From assembly GCF_025965585.1 (NCBI RefSeq), contig NZ_JAOPWR010000511.1, positions 1 to 32,094 on the forward strand: a stretch of DNA of 32,094 bases, read 5' to 3'. Of this stretch, positions 1 through 7,283 are shown piece by piece. Below the pieces are notes generated by a model. The model did not search any database. It was given only the letters and a program-made list of their open reading frames with translations, and had not been told where the DNA came from. A program made the position numbers and the translations under genes. Source of the stretch: Pseudonocardia sp. Its GTDB lineage: Bacteria; Actinomycetota; Actinomycetes; Mycobacteriales; Pseudonocardiaceae. Each line of letters opens with the position of its first letter. Position 1 is the first letter of the stretch.

Positions 1-171
1 GGCGCGGCGCGCCGCCCCGACGTACGGCGCGAGCACGTCGCGCAACCGGGCCGCGTTGCCCTCGGACAGGTCGATCTCGAACTCCGTCCGGTCCAGGGAG
101 AAGGAGACCGTGCCTTCGGCGTCGCTCCCGTCGAGATCGTCGACGAAGGACACCTGAACCTGCTGAGCCAT
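1..171 (-). CDS. lsr2: Lsr2-family nucleoid-associated protein (N-terminal part, cut by window start)
   Basis: The minus strand from the ATG at 171 reads MAQQVQVSFVDDLDG and runs in frame to base 1, giving 57 residues with no stop. This is the N-terminal dimerisation half of Lsr2, the actinobacterial xenogeneic silencer that bridges AT-rich DNA. The family typically opens with MAQ(K)VxVxLVDDLDG, then a beta-strand rich stretch ending in an acidic 'EIDLSxxNAxxLR' segment; residues 33-43 here fit. The C-terminal DNA-binding domain (with the AT-hook-like RGR motif) lies outside the window, so completeness cannot be judged. Actinomycetes often carry several Lsr2 paralogues, and which one this is cannot be told from the N-terminus. 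Confidence 0.88.
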   Translation of the reverse strand, partial: MAQQVQVSFVDDLDGSDAEGTVSFSLDRTEFEIDLSEGNAARLRDVLAPYVGAARRA

Positions 172-297
172 GGGCACCACATTCTGCGTGAGTCGTTTCC
201 GGAACGGCCCGTTTTTGTCACACCCGAGATCCCGGTGTCAAGTCGACGCGGGGCTTTCCGGAAATATCACAGCCGGTCCACATGAATGGCCGGGAAC

Positions 298-1230
298 TCA
301 GAGTCGCGAGACGCGCACGTAGTCGACCTGCATGGTCTGCGGGAAGTCGCTGCCGTCGATGGCGCCGCCGCCGTCGCCCCCCATGGCGTTGTTGATGATG
401 AGGAACATCGGCTGCGTGGGAACGGCCTCGGTCTGGGTGCAGGTGGTCTTGCCGTCGACCTTCCAGACCAGCGTCTTCGCGTGCCACGTCAGCGTGTAGA
501 CGTGCCAGTTCTCGCTGGCGTCGGAGACGTTCGGCTTGCACGTCTTGAACCCGCTGTCGCCGGAGATGACGTTCTGCCAGTTCACCGTCGGACCGCTGGA
601 CTTGAACTCGGCGATGTCGACCTCGTCGGAGCCGGGGTTCGGCCAGTCGCAGCCGCCGAAGTTCTCGTCAGAGGTCATCGTGGCGGCCTGGCAGTCGGCG
701 CCGAGCAGCCACTGAGCGGGCCAGGACCCCTTACCGCCCGCCTGCCGCGCGCGGATCTCGATGGTGCCGTAGGTGAGGTTGAAGTCCTTCCACTGCACCA
801 TGCCGGAGGTGTACTTGTAGCCCTTACAGGACGAATCCACCTTCGAGGTGATCTGCAGGTATCCGTCGGCCTCTGAGACGTTCCCGGGGATGTAGCACTG
901 GGCCTCGTTGTTGCTGGCGTCGCCGCCGCGGTCGACGATTCCCCACTTCGACGTGTCGACCGTGGTGCCGTCGAACTCGTCGTCGAAGAGGTACTTGCTC
1001 GTCGTGGCGGGGGCCGGGCTCGTGGTGGGGGCGGCGCCGGCCGTCGGAGTGGGTGCCGGCGCGGGTGCGGAGATGGGTGCCGGAGCCGGGGTGGCCGTGC
1101 CCGTGGCGGGCGCCACCGCGCCTGCGGAAGGAGGAGTGGAAGGAGGTGCATCCGCATTCGCCGGAGCTGCGAGAAATGCGCCCGCGACACCCAGGCTGAG
1201 CACAGCGGTGATGATCGGCGTGATGCGCAT
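298..1230 (-). CDS. Secreted glycoside hydrolase family 16 protein (beta-glucanase type)
   Basis: 310 aa. Residues 1-26 form a Sec signal peptide (MRITP, a hydrophobic core, then an ANA-type cleavage site near residue 26). A Pro/Ala/Thr-rich linker follows to about residue 78, then a GH16 jelly-roll domain to the C-terminus. The retaining catalytic motif is intact as EVDIAE (203-208), matching ExDxxE, with the outer glutamates as nucleophile and acid/base. GH16 enzymes cut beta-1,3 or mixed beta-1,3/1,4 glucans, agar-type galactans and related polymers; the exact substrate cannot be read here. Six or more cysteines in the domain suggest disulfides in the exported protein. The start is supported by a GGGGG-type ribosome site about 7 bases upstream. 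No polysaccharide-use genes lie beside it, so it is probably a stand-alone exoenzyme. Confidence 0.9.
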   Translation of the reverse strand: MRITPIITAVLSLGVAGAFLAAPANADAPPSTPPSAGAVAPATGTATPAPAPISAPAPAPTPTAGAAPTTSPAPATTSKYLFDDEFDGTTVDTSKWGIVDRGGDASNNEAQCYIPGNVSEADGYLQITSKVDSSCKGYKYTSGMVQWKDFNLTYGTIEIRARQAGGKGSWPAQWLLGADCQAATMTSDENFGGCDWPNPGSDEVDIAEFKSSGPTVNWQNVISGDSGFKTCKPNVSDASENWHVYTLTWHAKTLVWKVDGKTTCTQTEAVPTQPMFLIINNAMGGDGGGAIDGSDFPQTMQVDYVRVSRL

Positions 1231-1761
1231 TGCTGGTTCCCCCTTGATGGAAACACGAACAACGAATTGCCGGGCGACCCCGAACGCAATTCGTGAAAAA
1301 ATGCTGCGACGACCACGCTAGGTCAGCCCGTCAAGATCGGCAACACACGAACGGGTGGCTGGTGGGACCTATGGGGTGCGTGTGACTCGCTCGGTCACGG
1401 TGGGCAGCGGTCGTGTGTGGTCCCCGTCATCCCGTTGTTCAGCGGCCGAGCCGCCGGATCCACGCCCGCCACGCACCGCCGGGGGTGCGCCGAGGTTGAT
1501 GCAACCCATCGACGCGGGCATCCGGAAGGGCCTCACCGATCGATCACCACGACGTCGAGCAGATCATCGACTTCGTGTTCATCGCCGGCATGGATCGGAT
1601 CATCGGCCGGTTCCACGCCGCGATCCTGACCGAGGTCGACGAGACACCCTCGCCGCAGTGGCGCCGTCATGTCCCGCGTCCCGCTCCCGCAGGGGCCGCG
1701 GGACGCGAGCTCGATGAGCCGAGCGACGCCGCCCGCGGGCCCCGCCGCCCGCCGTCGGTGA
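1231..1761. other. Gene-poor stretch between GH16 and the response regulator
   Basis: About 530 bases with no intact gene. The first ~100 bases hold the GH16 leader and presumably its promoter. The short open frames here are Arg/Pro-rich and lack ribosome sites, so I do not accept them as genes. A short stretch near 1536-1690 reads like a decayed coding sequence and is listed separately. Confidence 0.6.
1536..1690 (+). pseudogene. Decayed coding remnant, possibly a carboxymuconolactone decarboxylase/AhpD-like C-terminus
   Basis: One frame reads DHHDVEQIIDFVFIAGMDR and then IIGRFHAAILTEVDE. This is a balanced amphipathic helical protein sequence, unlike the Arg/Pro/Ala-rich nonsense of its surroundings. 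The pattern of an acidic start, an 'I.DFVFIAGM.R' helix and a short tail resembles the C-terminal helix of AhpD-like or carboxymuconolactone decarboxylase proteins, but the match is from memory and weak. A neighbouring frame just upstream reads MQPIDAGIRKGLTD, which would join onto it after a frameshift. No start codon or ribosome site serves this frame. I treat it as a frameshifted fossil, not a gene. Confidence 0.3.
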
Positions 1762-2463
1762 TCAGGTGCCGGTCGGCACCTCGAGCCGGTAGCCGTGGCC
1801 GCGCAGCGTCACGATGGCGGGCACCACGCCCGCCTCCGCGTAGTCCGCGAGCCTGCGGCGCAGGCCGGCGACGTGCACGTCGAGCGTCTTGGTGGAGCCG
1901 AACCAGTGCTCGTCCCAGACGTCGGCCATCAGCGTCTGCCGGCTGACCGCCGCGCCCGGCTCGACCGCGAGCCGCGCGAGCAGGTCGTACTCCTTCGCCC
2001 GCAACGGGATCTCGTGCCCGTTCACGCGGACGCGGCGGGCCGCCGTGTCGAGGACGAGGTCCCCGACCGGCGCGCACGGCGACGGAGTGGAGGCCGCGGC
2101 GTCGCGGCGCAGGTGGGCGCGGACGCGCGCGTGCAGCTCGGCGAGCCGGACGGGCTTCGTCAGGTAGTCGTCAGCGCCGGCCTCCAGCCCCACCACGACG
2201 TCCATCTCCTCGGTGCGGGCGGTGAGGATGACGATGACGGTCGTCGGCGAGAAGGTGCGCAGCTTCCGGCAGACCTCCACGCCGTCGAGGTCGGGGAGCC
2301 CCAGGTCGAGCAGCACGAGATCGGCTCCGCTCTCGGCGGCCCGCAGCGCGCCCCGCCCGGTGCGCTCCCACGTCACGTCGTGGTCGTGCGCACGCAGGCT
2401 GGCCTGCAGGGCAGCGCCGATCGTCGCGTCGTCCTCCACCACCAGCAGCCGGGCCGTGACCAT
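1762..2463 (-). CDS. OmpR/PhoB-family response regulator
   Basis: 233 aa. Residues 1-117 are a receiver domain: the acidic pair D11-D12 (with E10), phospho-acceptor D53 in VLLDLGLPD, T81 in ILTART and K103 in YLTKPVR. Residues 130-230 are a winged-helix trans_reg_C domain ending in the family's typical TLRGHGYRLE. It should bind direct-repeat promoter sites when phosphorylated. The ATG abuts the stop codon of the upstream membrane-protein gene (ATG 2461-2463, TAG 2464-2466 on the minus strand), so the two are one transcription unit. The likely partner is the histidine kinase at 4095-5414, in the divergent arm of the same locus; no other kinase is in the window. Confidence 0.93.
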   Translation of the reverse strand: MVTARLLVVEDDATIGAALQASLRAHDHDVTWERTGRGALRAAESGADLVLLDLGLPDLDGVEVCRKLRTFSPTTVIVILTARTEEMDVVVGLEAGADDYLTKPVRLAELHARVRAHLRRDAAASTPSPCAPVGDLVLDTAARRVRVNGHEIPLRAKEYDLLARLAVEPGAAVSRQTLMADVWDEHWFGSTKTLDVHVAGLRRRLADYAEAGVVPAIVTLRGHGYRLEVPTGT

Positions 2464-3234
2464 CTAGGTCGCCGGCCGGGTGCGGAGGTGCGCACGTTGC
2501 AGCGCCGCCACCCCGACCACGATCGCGGCCAGCAGCACCAGCGTGATCGCGCCCGTGCCGAGATCCAGCCCGCCGCGCCCGGGGGGCACCGCGATCCAGT
2601 CCGCGAACGACGCGCCCAGCGGGCGGGTCAGAACGTAGGCGATCCAGAACGTGAGGACCGGGTTCGCGCCCCACCGGTATGCGACCGCGGGCACCGCGAT
2701 GGCCACGGCGAAGAGCACCCCGGAGCCGAGGTAGCCCAGGTGCAGCGTGGTGGCGGTCAGGTCGCCCGCCGCCGTGCCCAGCGCGAACGTCGCGAGCACC
2801 GTGGCCCAGTAGAAGAGCTCGCGGCGGACGGTGCTGATGCTGTGGATGTCGAGGGTGTGCTCGACGGCGTGCCAGACGGCCAGGATCGCGGCGACGGCCA
2901 CGGCGAACGCGGTGGTCGACACGGCGTAGGGGACGCCGAGCCCGATGTGCAGGACGTCGGCGGCCATCGTGCCGAAGACGCTGACCATCGCGACCGCCGC
3001 CCAGTAGAGCCACGGGCGGTACTGGCGGGTCGCGACCTGGACCGCCAGCAGCGCGACCAGCACGATCCCGGACAGGCCCACCACGACCACGGGATCGAAC
3101 GTCTTCGCGAGGTGGTCCGACGCGGTCTCCCCCATGCCGGTGGTCAGCACCTTGACCACCCAGAAGGCGAGCGTGACGGCGGGAACCTTCACCGCTGTTC
3201 TCAGGGGGCGGTCGGTCACGGGCGTGCTGCTCAC
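2464..3234 (-). CDS. DUF347-repeat (COG4705-type) multi-pass membrane protein
   Basis: 256 aa from the GTG at 3234. The N-terminal TTGMGETASD (31-40), preceded by a hydrophobic helix with a lysine (VVKVL), is the signature of the COG4705/DUF347 'membrane-anchored protein' family. Internal repeats with helix-embedded Gly/Asp follow: a FGTMAAD stretch, a LGTAAGD stretch and LGASFADW. About eight transmembrane helices are expected. The biochemical role of the family is unknown. An upstream in-frame extension exists but reads as Arg/Pro-rich nonsense, so I chose the GTG that begins VSSTPVTDRP. The gene is directly followed by the response regulator, so it may be a target or sensor partner of the two-component system. 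Confidence 0.8.
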   Translation of the reverse strand: MSSTPVTDRPLRTAVKVPAVTLAFWVVKVLTTGMGETASDHLAKTFDPVVVVGLSGIVLVALLAVQVATRQYRPWLYWAAVAMVSVFGTMAADVLHIGLGVPYAVSTTAFAVAVAAILAVWHAVEHTLDIHSISTVRRELFYWATVLATFALGTAAGDLTATTLHLGYLGSGVLFAVAIAVPAVAYRWGANPVLTFWIAYVLTRPLGASFADWIAVPPGRGGLDLGTGAITLVLLAAIVVGVAALQRAHLRTRPAT

Positions 3235-3339
3235 GGGCGGCTCCAGGTGTGTCGGGGATGGGGCGCGGACGTCGGGGAGATCGCTCCGGCCACCACCACC
3301 GTTGCGCCGTCCGCGCGGGTTTTGCCGTCGGCACGCCGC

Positions 3340-3375
3340 TTCTTGCCGAGTTCTAACCTGCGCATGACCGGTTCT
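3340..3375. promoter_or_regulatory. Helically phased TTCT repeats in the divergent promoter region
   Basis: TTCT occurs at 3340-3343, 3351-3354 and 3372-3375, spaced 11 and 21 bases (one and two helical turns). It sits between the divergent DUF347/response-regulator and DedA/kinase arms. OmpR-family regulators bind direct repeats with about 11-base spacing, so this is a candidate site for the local regulator. The repeat is only four bases, so chance is a serious alternative. Confidence 0.25.
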
Positions 3376-3403
3376 CGCCCCGCGCGTTCCTACTGTCGGG
3401 GTC

Positions 3404-4045
3404 GTGACCACCGACCTCGCCCTCAACCCGCTCAGCGCCACCGACCTCCTGACGTCCTTCGGCACGCTCGGGGTCTTCGTCGTGCTGTTCGCGGAGACGG
3501 GTCTGCTGATCGGGTTCTTCCTCCCCGGGGACTCGCTGCTGTTCACCGCGGGCCTGCTGTGTGCGACCGGTGCGGCCGGCCTGCACCTCCGCCTGCCGTG
3601 GGTGCTGCTCGCGGCGGTGGCGGGTGCGCTGCTCGGGGCCCAGGTCGGGTTCCTCATCGGACGCCGGGCCGGGGCGGCGCTGCAGGCCCGGTCCGGACAG
3701 CCGCGCGTGGTGGCCGGCATGCGGCGCGCCGAGGAGCTGTTCACGCGCTACGGGCCGGCCAAGGCGATCGTGCTGGCCCGGTTCATCCCCGTGGTGCGCA
3801 CCGTGCTCAACCCCGTCGCCGGCGCGCTCGGCACGCCTGCCCGGACGTTCACCCTGTGGCAGGCGGTCGGCGGCGTCGTCTGGACGGTCGGGCTCGTGCT
3901 GGCCGGGTACGGGCTGGGCGCGTTCGTCCCCGGGGTCGACGCCTACCTGCTGCCCGTGATCGCCGTGATCGTGATCGTGTCGCTGGTCCCGCTGGCGCGC
4001 GAGCTGCTGCGGGAGCGGAAGCGGCGCTCCGACCGGGCGCGGTGA
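3404..4045 (+). CDS. DedA-family (SNARE-associated/VTT domain) membrane protein
   Basis: 213 aa from the GTG at 3404. It has the DedA hallmarks: E31 with G33 and the re-entrant loop motif GFFLPGDSLLF (37-47), a central basic amphipathic stretch, and LARFIPVVRTVLNPVAG (124-140), carrying the conserved R-x-x-P-x-x-R pattern. Five to six hydrophobic helices are visible and the tail is Arg-rich and cytoplasmic. DedA proteins are thought to act as membrane scramblases or transporters, including undecaprenyl- and phospholipid-linked substrates, and affect envelope stress and proton-motive force; the specific substrate here is unknown. The histidine-kinase gene starts 49 bases downstream, so the two are probably co-transcribed, which fits an envelope-stress role. 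Confidence 0.9.
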   Translation: MTTDLALNPLSATDLLTSFGTLGVFVVLFAETGLLIGFFLPGDSLLFTAGLLCATGAAGLHLRLPWVLLAAVAGALLGAQVGFLIGRRAGAALQARSGQPRVVAGMRRAEELFTRYGPAKAIVLARFIPVVRTVLNPVAGALGTPARTFTLWQAVGGVVWTVGLVLAGYGLGAFVPGVDAYLLPVIAVIVIVSLVPLARELLRERKRRSDRAR

Positions 4046-4094
4046 CGTGGCGCCCGCCCGCATCGTGTATGCGGCGGCGTGCTCTGCTGGACAC

Positions 4095-5414
4095 ATGCGC
4101 GGTCGGATTGTAGGTCTCACCGTCGCGGCCGCCGTGCTCGCGATCGTCCTGTTCGGCGCGCCGCTGGCCGCAGGCGTGGTGGCCTACCTGCTGGGCGACG
4201 AGCGTGCCGAGCTCGAGCGCGCGGCCGACGTCGCCGCGATCACCGTGGCCGCGGACATCGCGTCCGGCAGACCCGTCACCGGCTTCGCCAAGCTCAAGGC
4301 CGCCGACCCGGAGGAGGGCGACCTCGCCGTCTACGACGCTGCGGGAGTCCGGGTCCTCGGAACTGGTCCCGCCACCGCCGATGGGCCGGTGCGGGCCGCC
4401 ACGGGCGCCGACCCGGTTGCCGGCGACATGGGCGGCGGTCTGGTCGGCGACCTCGTCGTCGCCGTGCCCGTGGACGTCGGCGGCGCGCCGCGCATGGTCG
4501 TGCGGGCGTCCACCTCGCGCTCGGAGGTCTACCTGCGCGCCGGGGCGGTCTGGCTGGTGATGCTGGGGCTGGCGGTCGTCGCGGCCGGCGCGGTGTGGGT
4601 GCTCGCCCGTCGCTTCGCGGCGCGACTGGCCGGCCCGCTCGAGGAGCTCGCCGTCGCCGCCCGCCGCCTCGGCGACGGCGACTTCAGTGTCCGCGGGCCG
4701 CACAGCGGCGTCCCCGAGATCGATGCGGTCGGCGCGGCGCTCGACAGCACCGCCCACCGGCTCGGGGCCCTCCTCGACCGCGAGCGCGCCTTCTCCGCCG
4801 ACGCCTCGCACCAGCTGCGCACTCCGCTGGCCGGGCTGCGGCTGACGCTGGAGTCGGCGCTCGAGGAGCCCGGGAGCGACCCGCGGGCCGCTCTGGCCGC
4901 CGGTCTGGCGGCCACCGACCGCCTCCAGGCCACGATCGACGACCTGCTCGCGCTCGCCCGCGACACCCCGCGCGCCGCGGCCCGTGACAGTGCCGCCCGG
5001 CTCGACCTGGACGCGCTGCTCGACGAGCTCCGTGAGCAGTGGCGCGCGCTGGCGAACGACCGCGAGCTCGTGATCGACCACCGTCCGGACGCGCCGACGT
5101 CCTGGGCGTCCACCGCCGCCGTCCGGCAGGTGCTCGCCGTGCTGCTCGACAACGCCGACGCCCATGGCCGCGGCTCGGTGACCGTCACCGTCCGGGACAC
5201 GGGTGGTGCGCTGGCCGTCGACGTGACCGACGAGGGGCCGGGTGTCGACCGGCCCGAGACGGAGCTGTTCGTCCGGCGGTCGTCCGGGGCGGAGAGGCAC
5301 GGGATCGGGCTGGCGCTGGCGCGCAGCCTCGCCGAGGCCGAGGGCGGCAGGCTGCGGCTCACCCGGCCCGCGCCCCCGACGTTCACGCTCCTGCTCCCCG
5401 GCGAGCGGCACTGA
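4095..5414 (+). CDS. Membrane-bound sensor histidine kinase
   Basis: 439 aa from the ATG at 4095; an in-frame GTG at 4047 would add 16 residues without a membrane helix, so the ATG is preferred. Order of domains: TM1 (about 5-30), extracytoplasmic sensor segment (about 35-145), TM2 (about 148-172), HAMP-like linker (about 173-225), HisKA with the H-box FSADASHQLRTPLAGL (phospho-acceptor H239), and a HATPase domain with N-box LLDNADAH (351-358), G1 DEGPGV (379-384) and G2 HGIGLAL (402-408). All catalytic boxes are intact. The periplasmic part is short and Asp/Gly/Ala-rich with no recognisable ligand fold. The cognate regulator is most likely the OmpR-type protein at 1762-2463. Confidence 0.92.
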   Translation: MRGRIVGLTVAAAVLAIVLFGAPLAAGVVAYLLGDERAELERAADVAAITVAADIASGRPVTGFAKLKAADPEEGDLAVYDAAGVRVLGTGPATADGPVRAATGADPVAGDMGGGLVGDLVVAVPVDVGGAPRMVVRASTSRSEVYLRAGAVWLVMLGLAVVAAGAVWVLARRFAARLAGPLEELAVAARRLGDGDFSVRGPHSGVPEIDAVGAALDSTAHRLGALLDRERAFSADASHQLRTPLAGLRLTLESALEEPGSDPRAALAAGLAATDRLQATIDDLLALARDTPRAAARDSAARLDLDALLDELREQWRALANDRELVIDHRPDAPTSWASTAAVRQVLAVLLDNADAHGRGSVTVTVRDTGGALAVDVTDEGPGVDRPETELFVRRSSGAERHGIGLALARSLAEAEGGRLRLTRPAPPTFTLLLPGERH

Positions 5415-5457
5415 CTCGGCGGGCACCGACTCGACAGGCACCACCCCGGCGCCGGTC

Positions 5458-6870
5458 TCAGGCTGTTGGCACCTGGTCCGTCGACGCCTCCCGCCGGGCC
5501 GCGCGCAGGCGCACCACGAGCCACGGGAAGCACGCGACGGCCACCACGAAGCGGGCCACGTTCCACCACAGCGTCTGCGGCAGCAGCGTGGACGCGGCGG
5601 CGGCGACGCAGGCCGCGGCGATGGTGAGCAGCAGGGCCGGCGGCGTCCGGTCGAGGTGTGGCAGCCGCGGGACGGCGCGGCGCAGCAGCAGCGCCTCCAG
5701 CGCGAACGCGACGGTCGTGGCCAGTGCCGCGCCCGCGATCCCGATCACCGGTAGCAGCAGCACGTTGAGCACCATGTTCAAGCCCGCGGCCGCCCCGGAC
5801 ACGAGCGCGAGGGGCTTGCCCCGGCGCTCGGTGACGAGCAGCCGGCCGGTGGCGTTGCTCGCGGCGAACGAGAACGCCGAGAGCGCCACGAGGTACACGA
5901 CGATGAGCAGGGAGTCGGGCTCGAACGTGGCCGGGGCCACGATGCGCAGCAGCACCGGCGCCGCGAGCGTGATGCCGAGGATCACCGGCACGAGGAGCTT
6001 GTAGAGCTCGTCGCGGCTCTGCGCGATCACGCGGCAGCGCTCGGTGAGGTCGTGGATGGCGGAGATGCGCGGCGTCCAGGCCTGGCCGGTGTAGCCGATG
6101 AGCATCACCACGACGTACCCGACGGTGTAGGCCACCTGGTAGCGGCCGGTCTCGCCGGAGCCGAGGATGCGCTGGATGAGCACGCGGTCGCCCGCGTTGA
6201 GGATCAGGCCGAACAGCACCGTGATCATCAGGGGGATGCCGAGCTTGACCGCGCGCCAGGTGGCAGCCCGGTCGAACAGCCCGCGCAGCGCCGGGCGGGT
6301 GAACGCGATGCCGAGCCCCATCGCGAGGTACTGGCTGATGACCGTGCCCCACGCGTAGACGTCGGCGGAGGCGCCGAGGCCGAGCACCAGCCCGATGCCG
6401 AAGATCTGGCCGCCCACGGCGGAGAGCACACTGAGCACGGCGAACCGCGGGAAGCGGTCCTGGCTCATCAGCAGGCCCATCATCAGCTGCCCCGCCGACG
6501 CCGGCAGCGTCCAGAGCACCATCGCGACGACCAGCGGCGAGAAGCCGCTGAAGCCCAGGACGGGGGCCCAGAGCGGGCCCGTCACGTACACCACGGCCAT
6601 CAGGACGGCGGCCAGTACGGTGCCGACCGTGACGAGACCCCGGGCGACGCGGTCGTCGCCGTCCTCGGCGTGCTGCTGCACGAGTGCCTGGTCGAGGCCG
6701 ATGACGGCGAACACGACGAGTAGTTGGTGCACCGCGATCGCCGTGGCGAGCTGGCCGAAGTCGGACGGGCCGAGCAGGTGCGCGAGCACGGGGGAGACGA
6801 GCGTGGCGCCGACGATCTGGAGCGACCACACCACGACGTAGAGCAGTCCGCGTCCGAACAGCCCGGACAT
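5458..6870 (-). CDS. MOP-superfamily polysaccharide/lipid flippase (Wzx/MurJ-like)
   Basis: 470 aa from the ATG at 6870, with 12-14 predicted membrane helices and no soluble domain. The N-terminus (GRGLLYVVVWSL, then 'LLGPSDFGQLATA') is typical of polysaccharide-biosynthesis exporters of the MOP superfamily, which flip lipid-linked glycans or similar products across the membrane. The reading frame stays open up to 7287, and an in-frame GTG at 6963 would add 31 residues (VSPRPAAARRPDVW...). That Pro/Ala-rich extension could be a real cytoplasmic tail, so the start is uncertain. It lies downstream of the A-T-TE enzyme on the same strand and near a GT39-like transferase, suggesting export of a surface or secreted product. 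Confidence 0.82.
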   Translation of the reverse strand: MSGLFGRGLLYVVVWSLQIVGATLVSPVLAHLLGPSDFGQLATAIAVHQLLVVFAVIGLDQALVQQHAEDGDDRVARGLVTVGTVLAAVLMAVVYVTGPLWAPVLGFSGFSPLVVAMVLWTLPASAGQLMMGLLMSQDRFPRFAVLSVLSAVGGQIFGIGLVLGLGASADVYAWGTVISQYLAMGLGIAFTRPALRGLFDRAATWRAVKLGIPLMITVLFGLILNAGDRVLIQRILGSGETGRYQVAYTVGYVVVMLIGYTGQAWTPRISAIHDLTERCRVIAQSRDELYKLLVPVILGITLAAPVLLRIVAPATFEPDSLLIVVYLVALSAFSFAASNATGRLLVTERRGKPLALVSGAAAGLNMVLNVLLLPVIGIAGAALATTVAFALEALLLRRAVPRLPHLDRTPPALLLTIAAACVAAAASTLLPQTLWWNVARFVVAVACFPWLVVRLRAARREASTDQVPTA

Positions 6871-7283
6871 GGCGCTGTCGCCCCCGGCCGTCACGGCGGG
6901 CAGGACCACGGTCTCGGCCGCCCAGACGTCGGGCCGGCGTGCGGCCGCGGGCCGCGGCGACACGACGGGCACGGGGACCGTGGGTGCCGCGGCGCCGGGC
7001 GCCGGGTCCGGGGACGCCGGGCCCCGCCGCGCCTGCTGACCGGCCCGGTGCCGGGCTCCACCACTCCTACGGTAGGGCTGGGGGTCTGCTCCGGCACTCA
7101 GCGGGAATCGGCCGTTCTCCTCGGGGCGGGCGGGGCGAAGACGTGTGGGGCGAACCGCTCGGTGAGCACGGCAACGGTAGGCCGTCGGCTGCCGTGCGCA
7201 TGAGGTAGGTGCGCCCGGGCACGCGCGACCCGTCAGCGCGCAGCGGTGGCCTCGTCGGTGCCGTAGCCGTTGCGAGCGTGACG
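6871..7283. other. Spacer between A-T-TE enzyme and flippase
   Basis: About 410 bases without a convincing gene of its own. The flippase frame remains open throughout on the minus strand and may be coding from about 6963 downward, where the composition is Pro/Ala-rich but protein-like. The upper part reads as Arg-rich nonsense in every frame. No hairpin with a T-run was seen. Confidence 0.5.

Noticed and set aside
1795-4113. 772-aa plus-strand open frame
   Set aside because: It is antisense to the response regulator and DUF347 genes and overlaps DedA in the wrong frame; the translation is His/Arg/Gly-rich low complexity without any domain.
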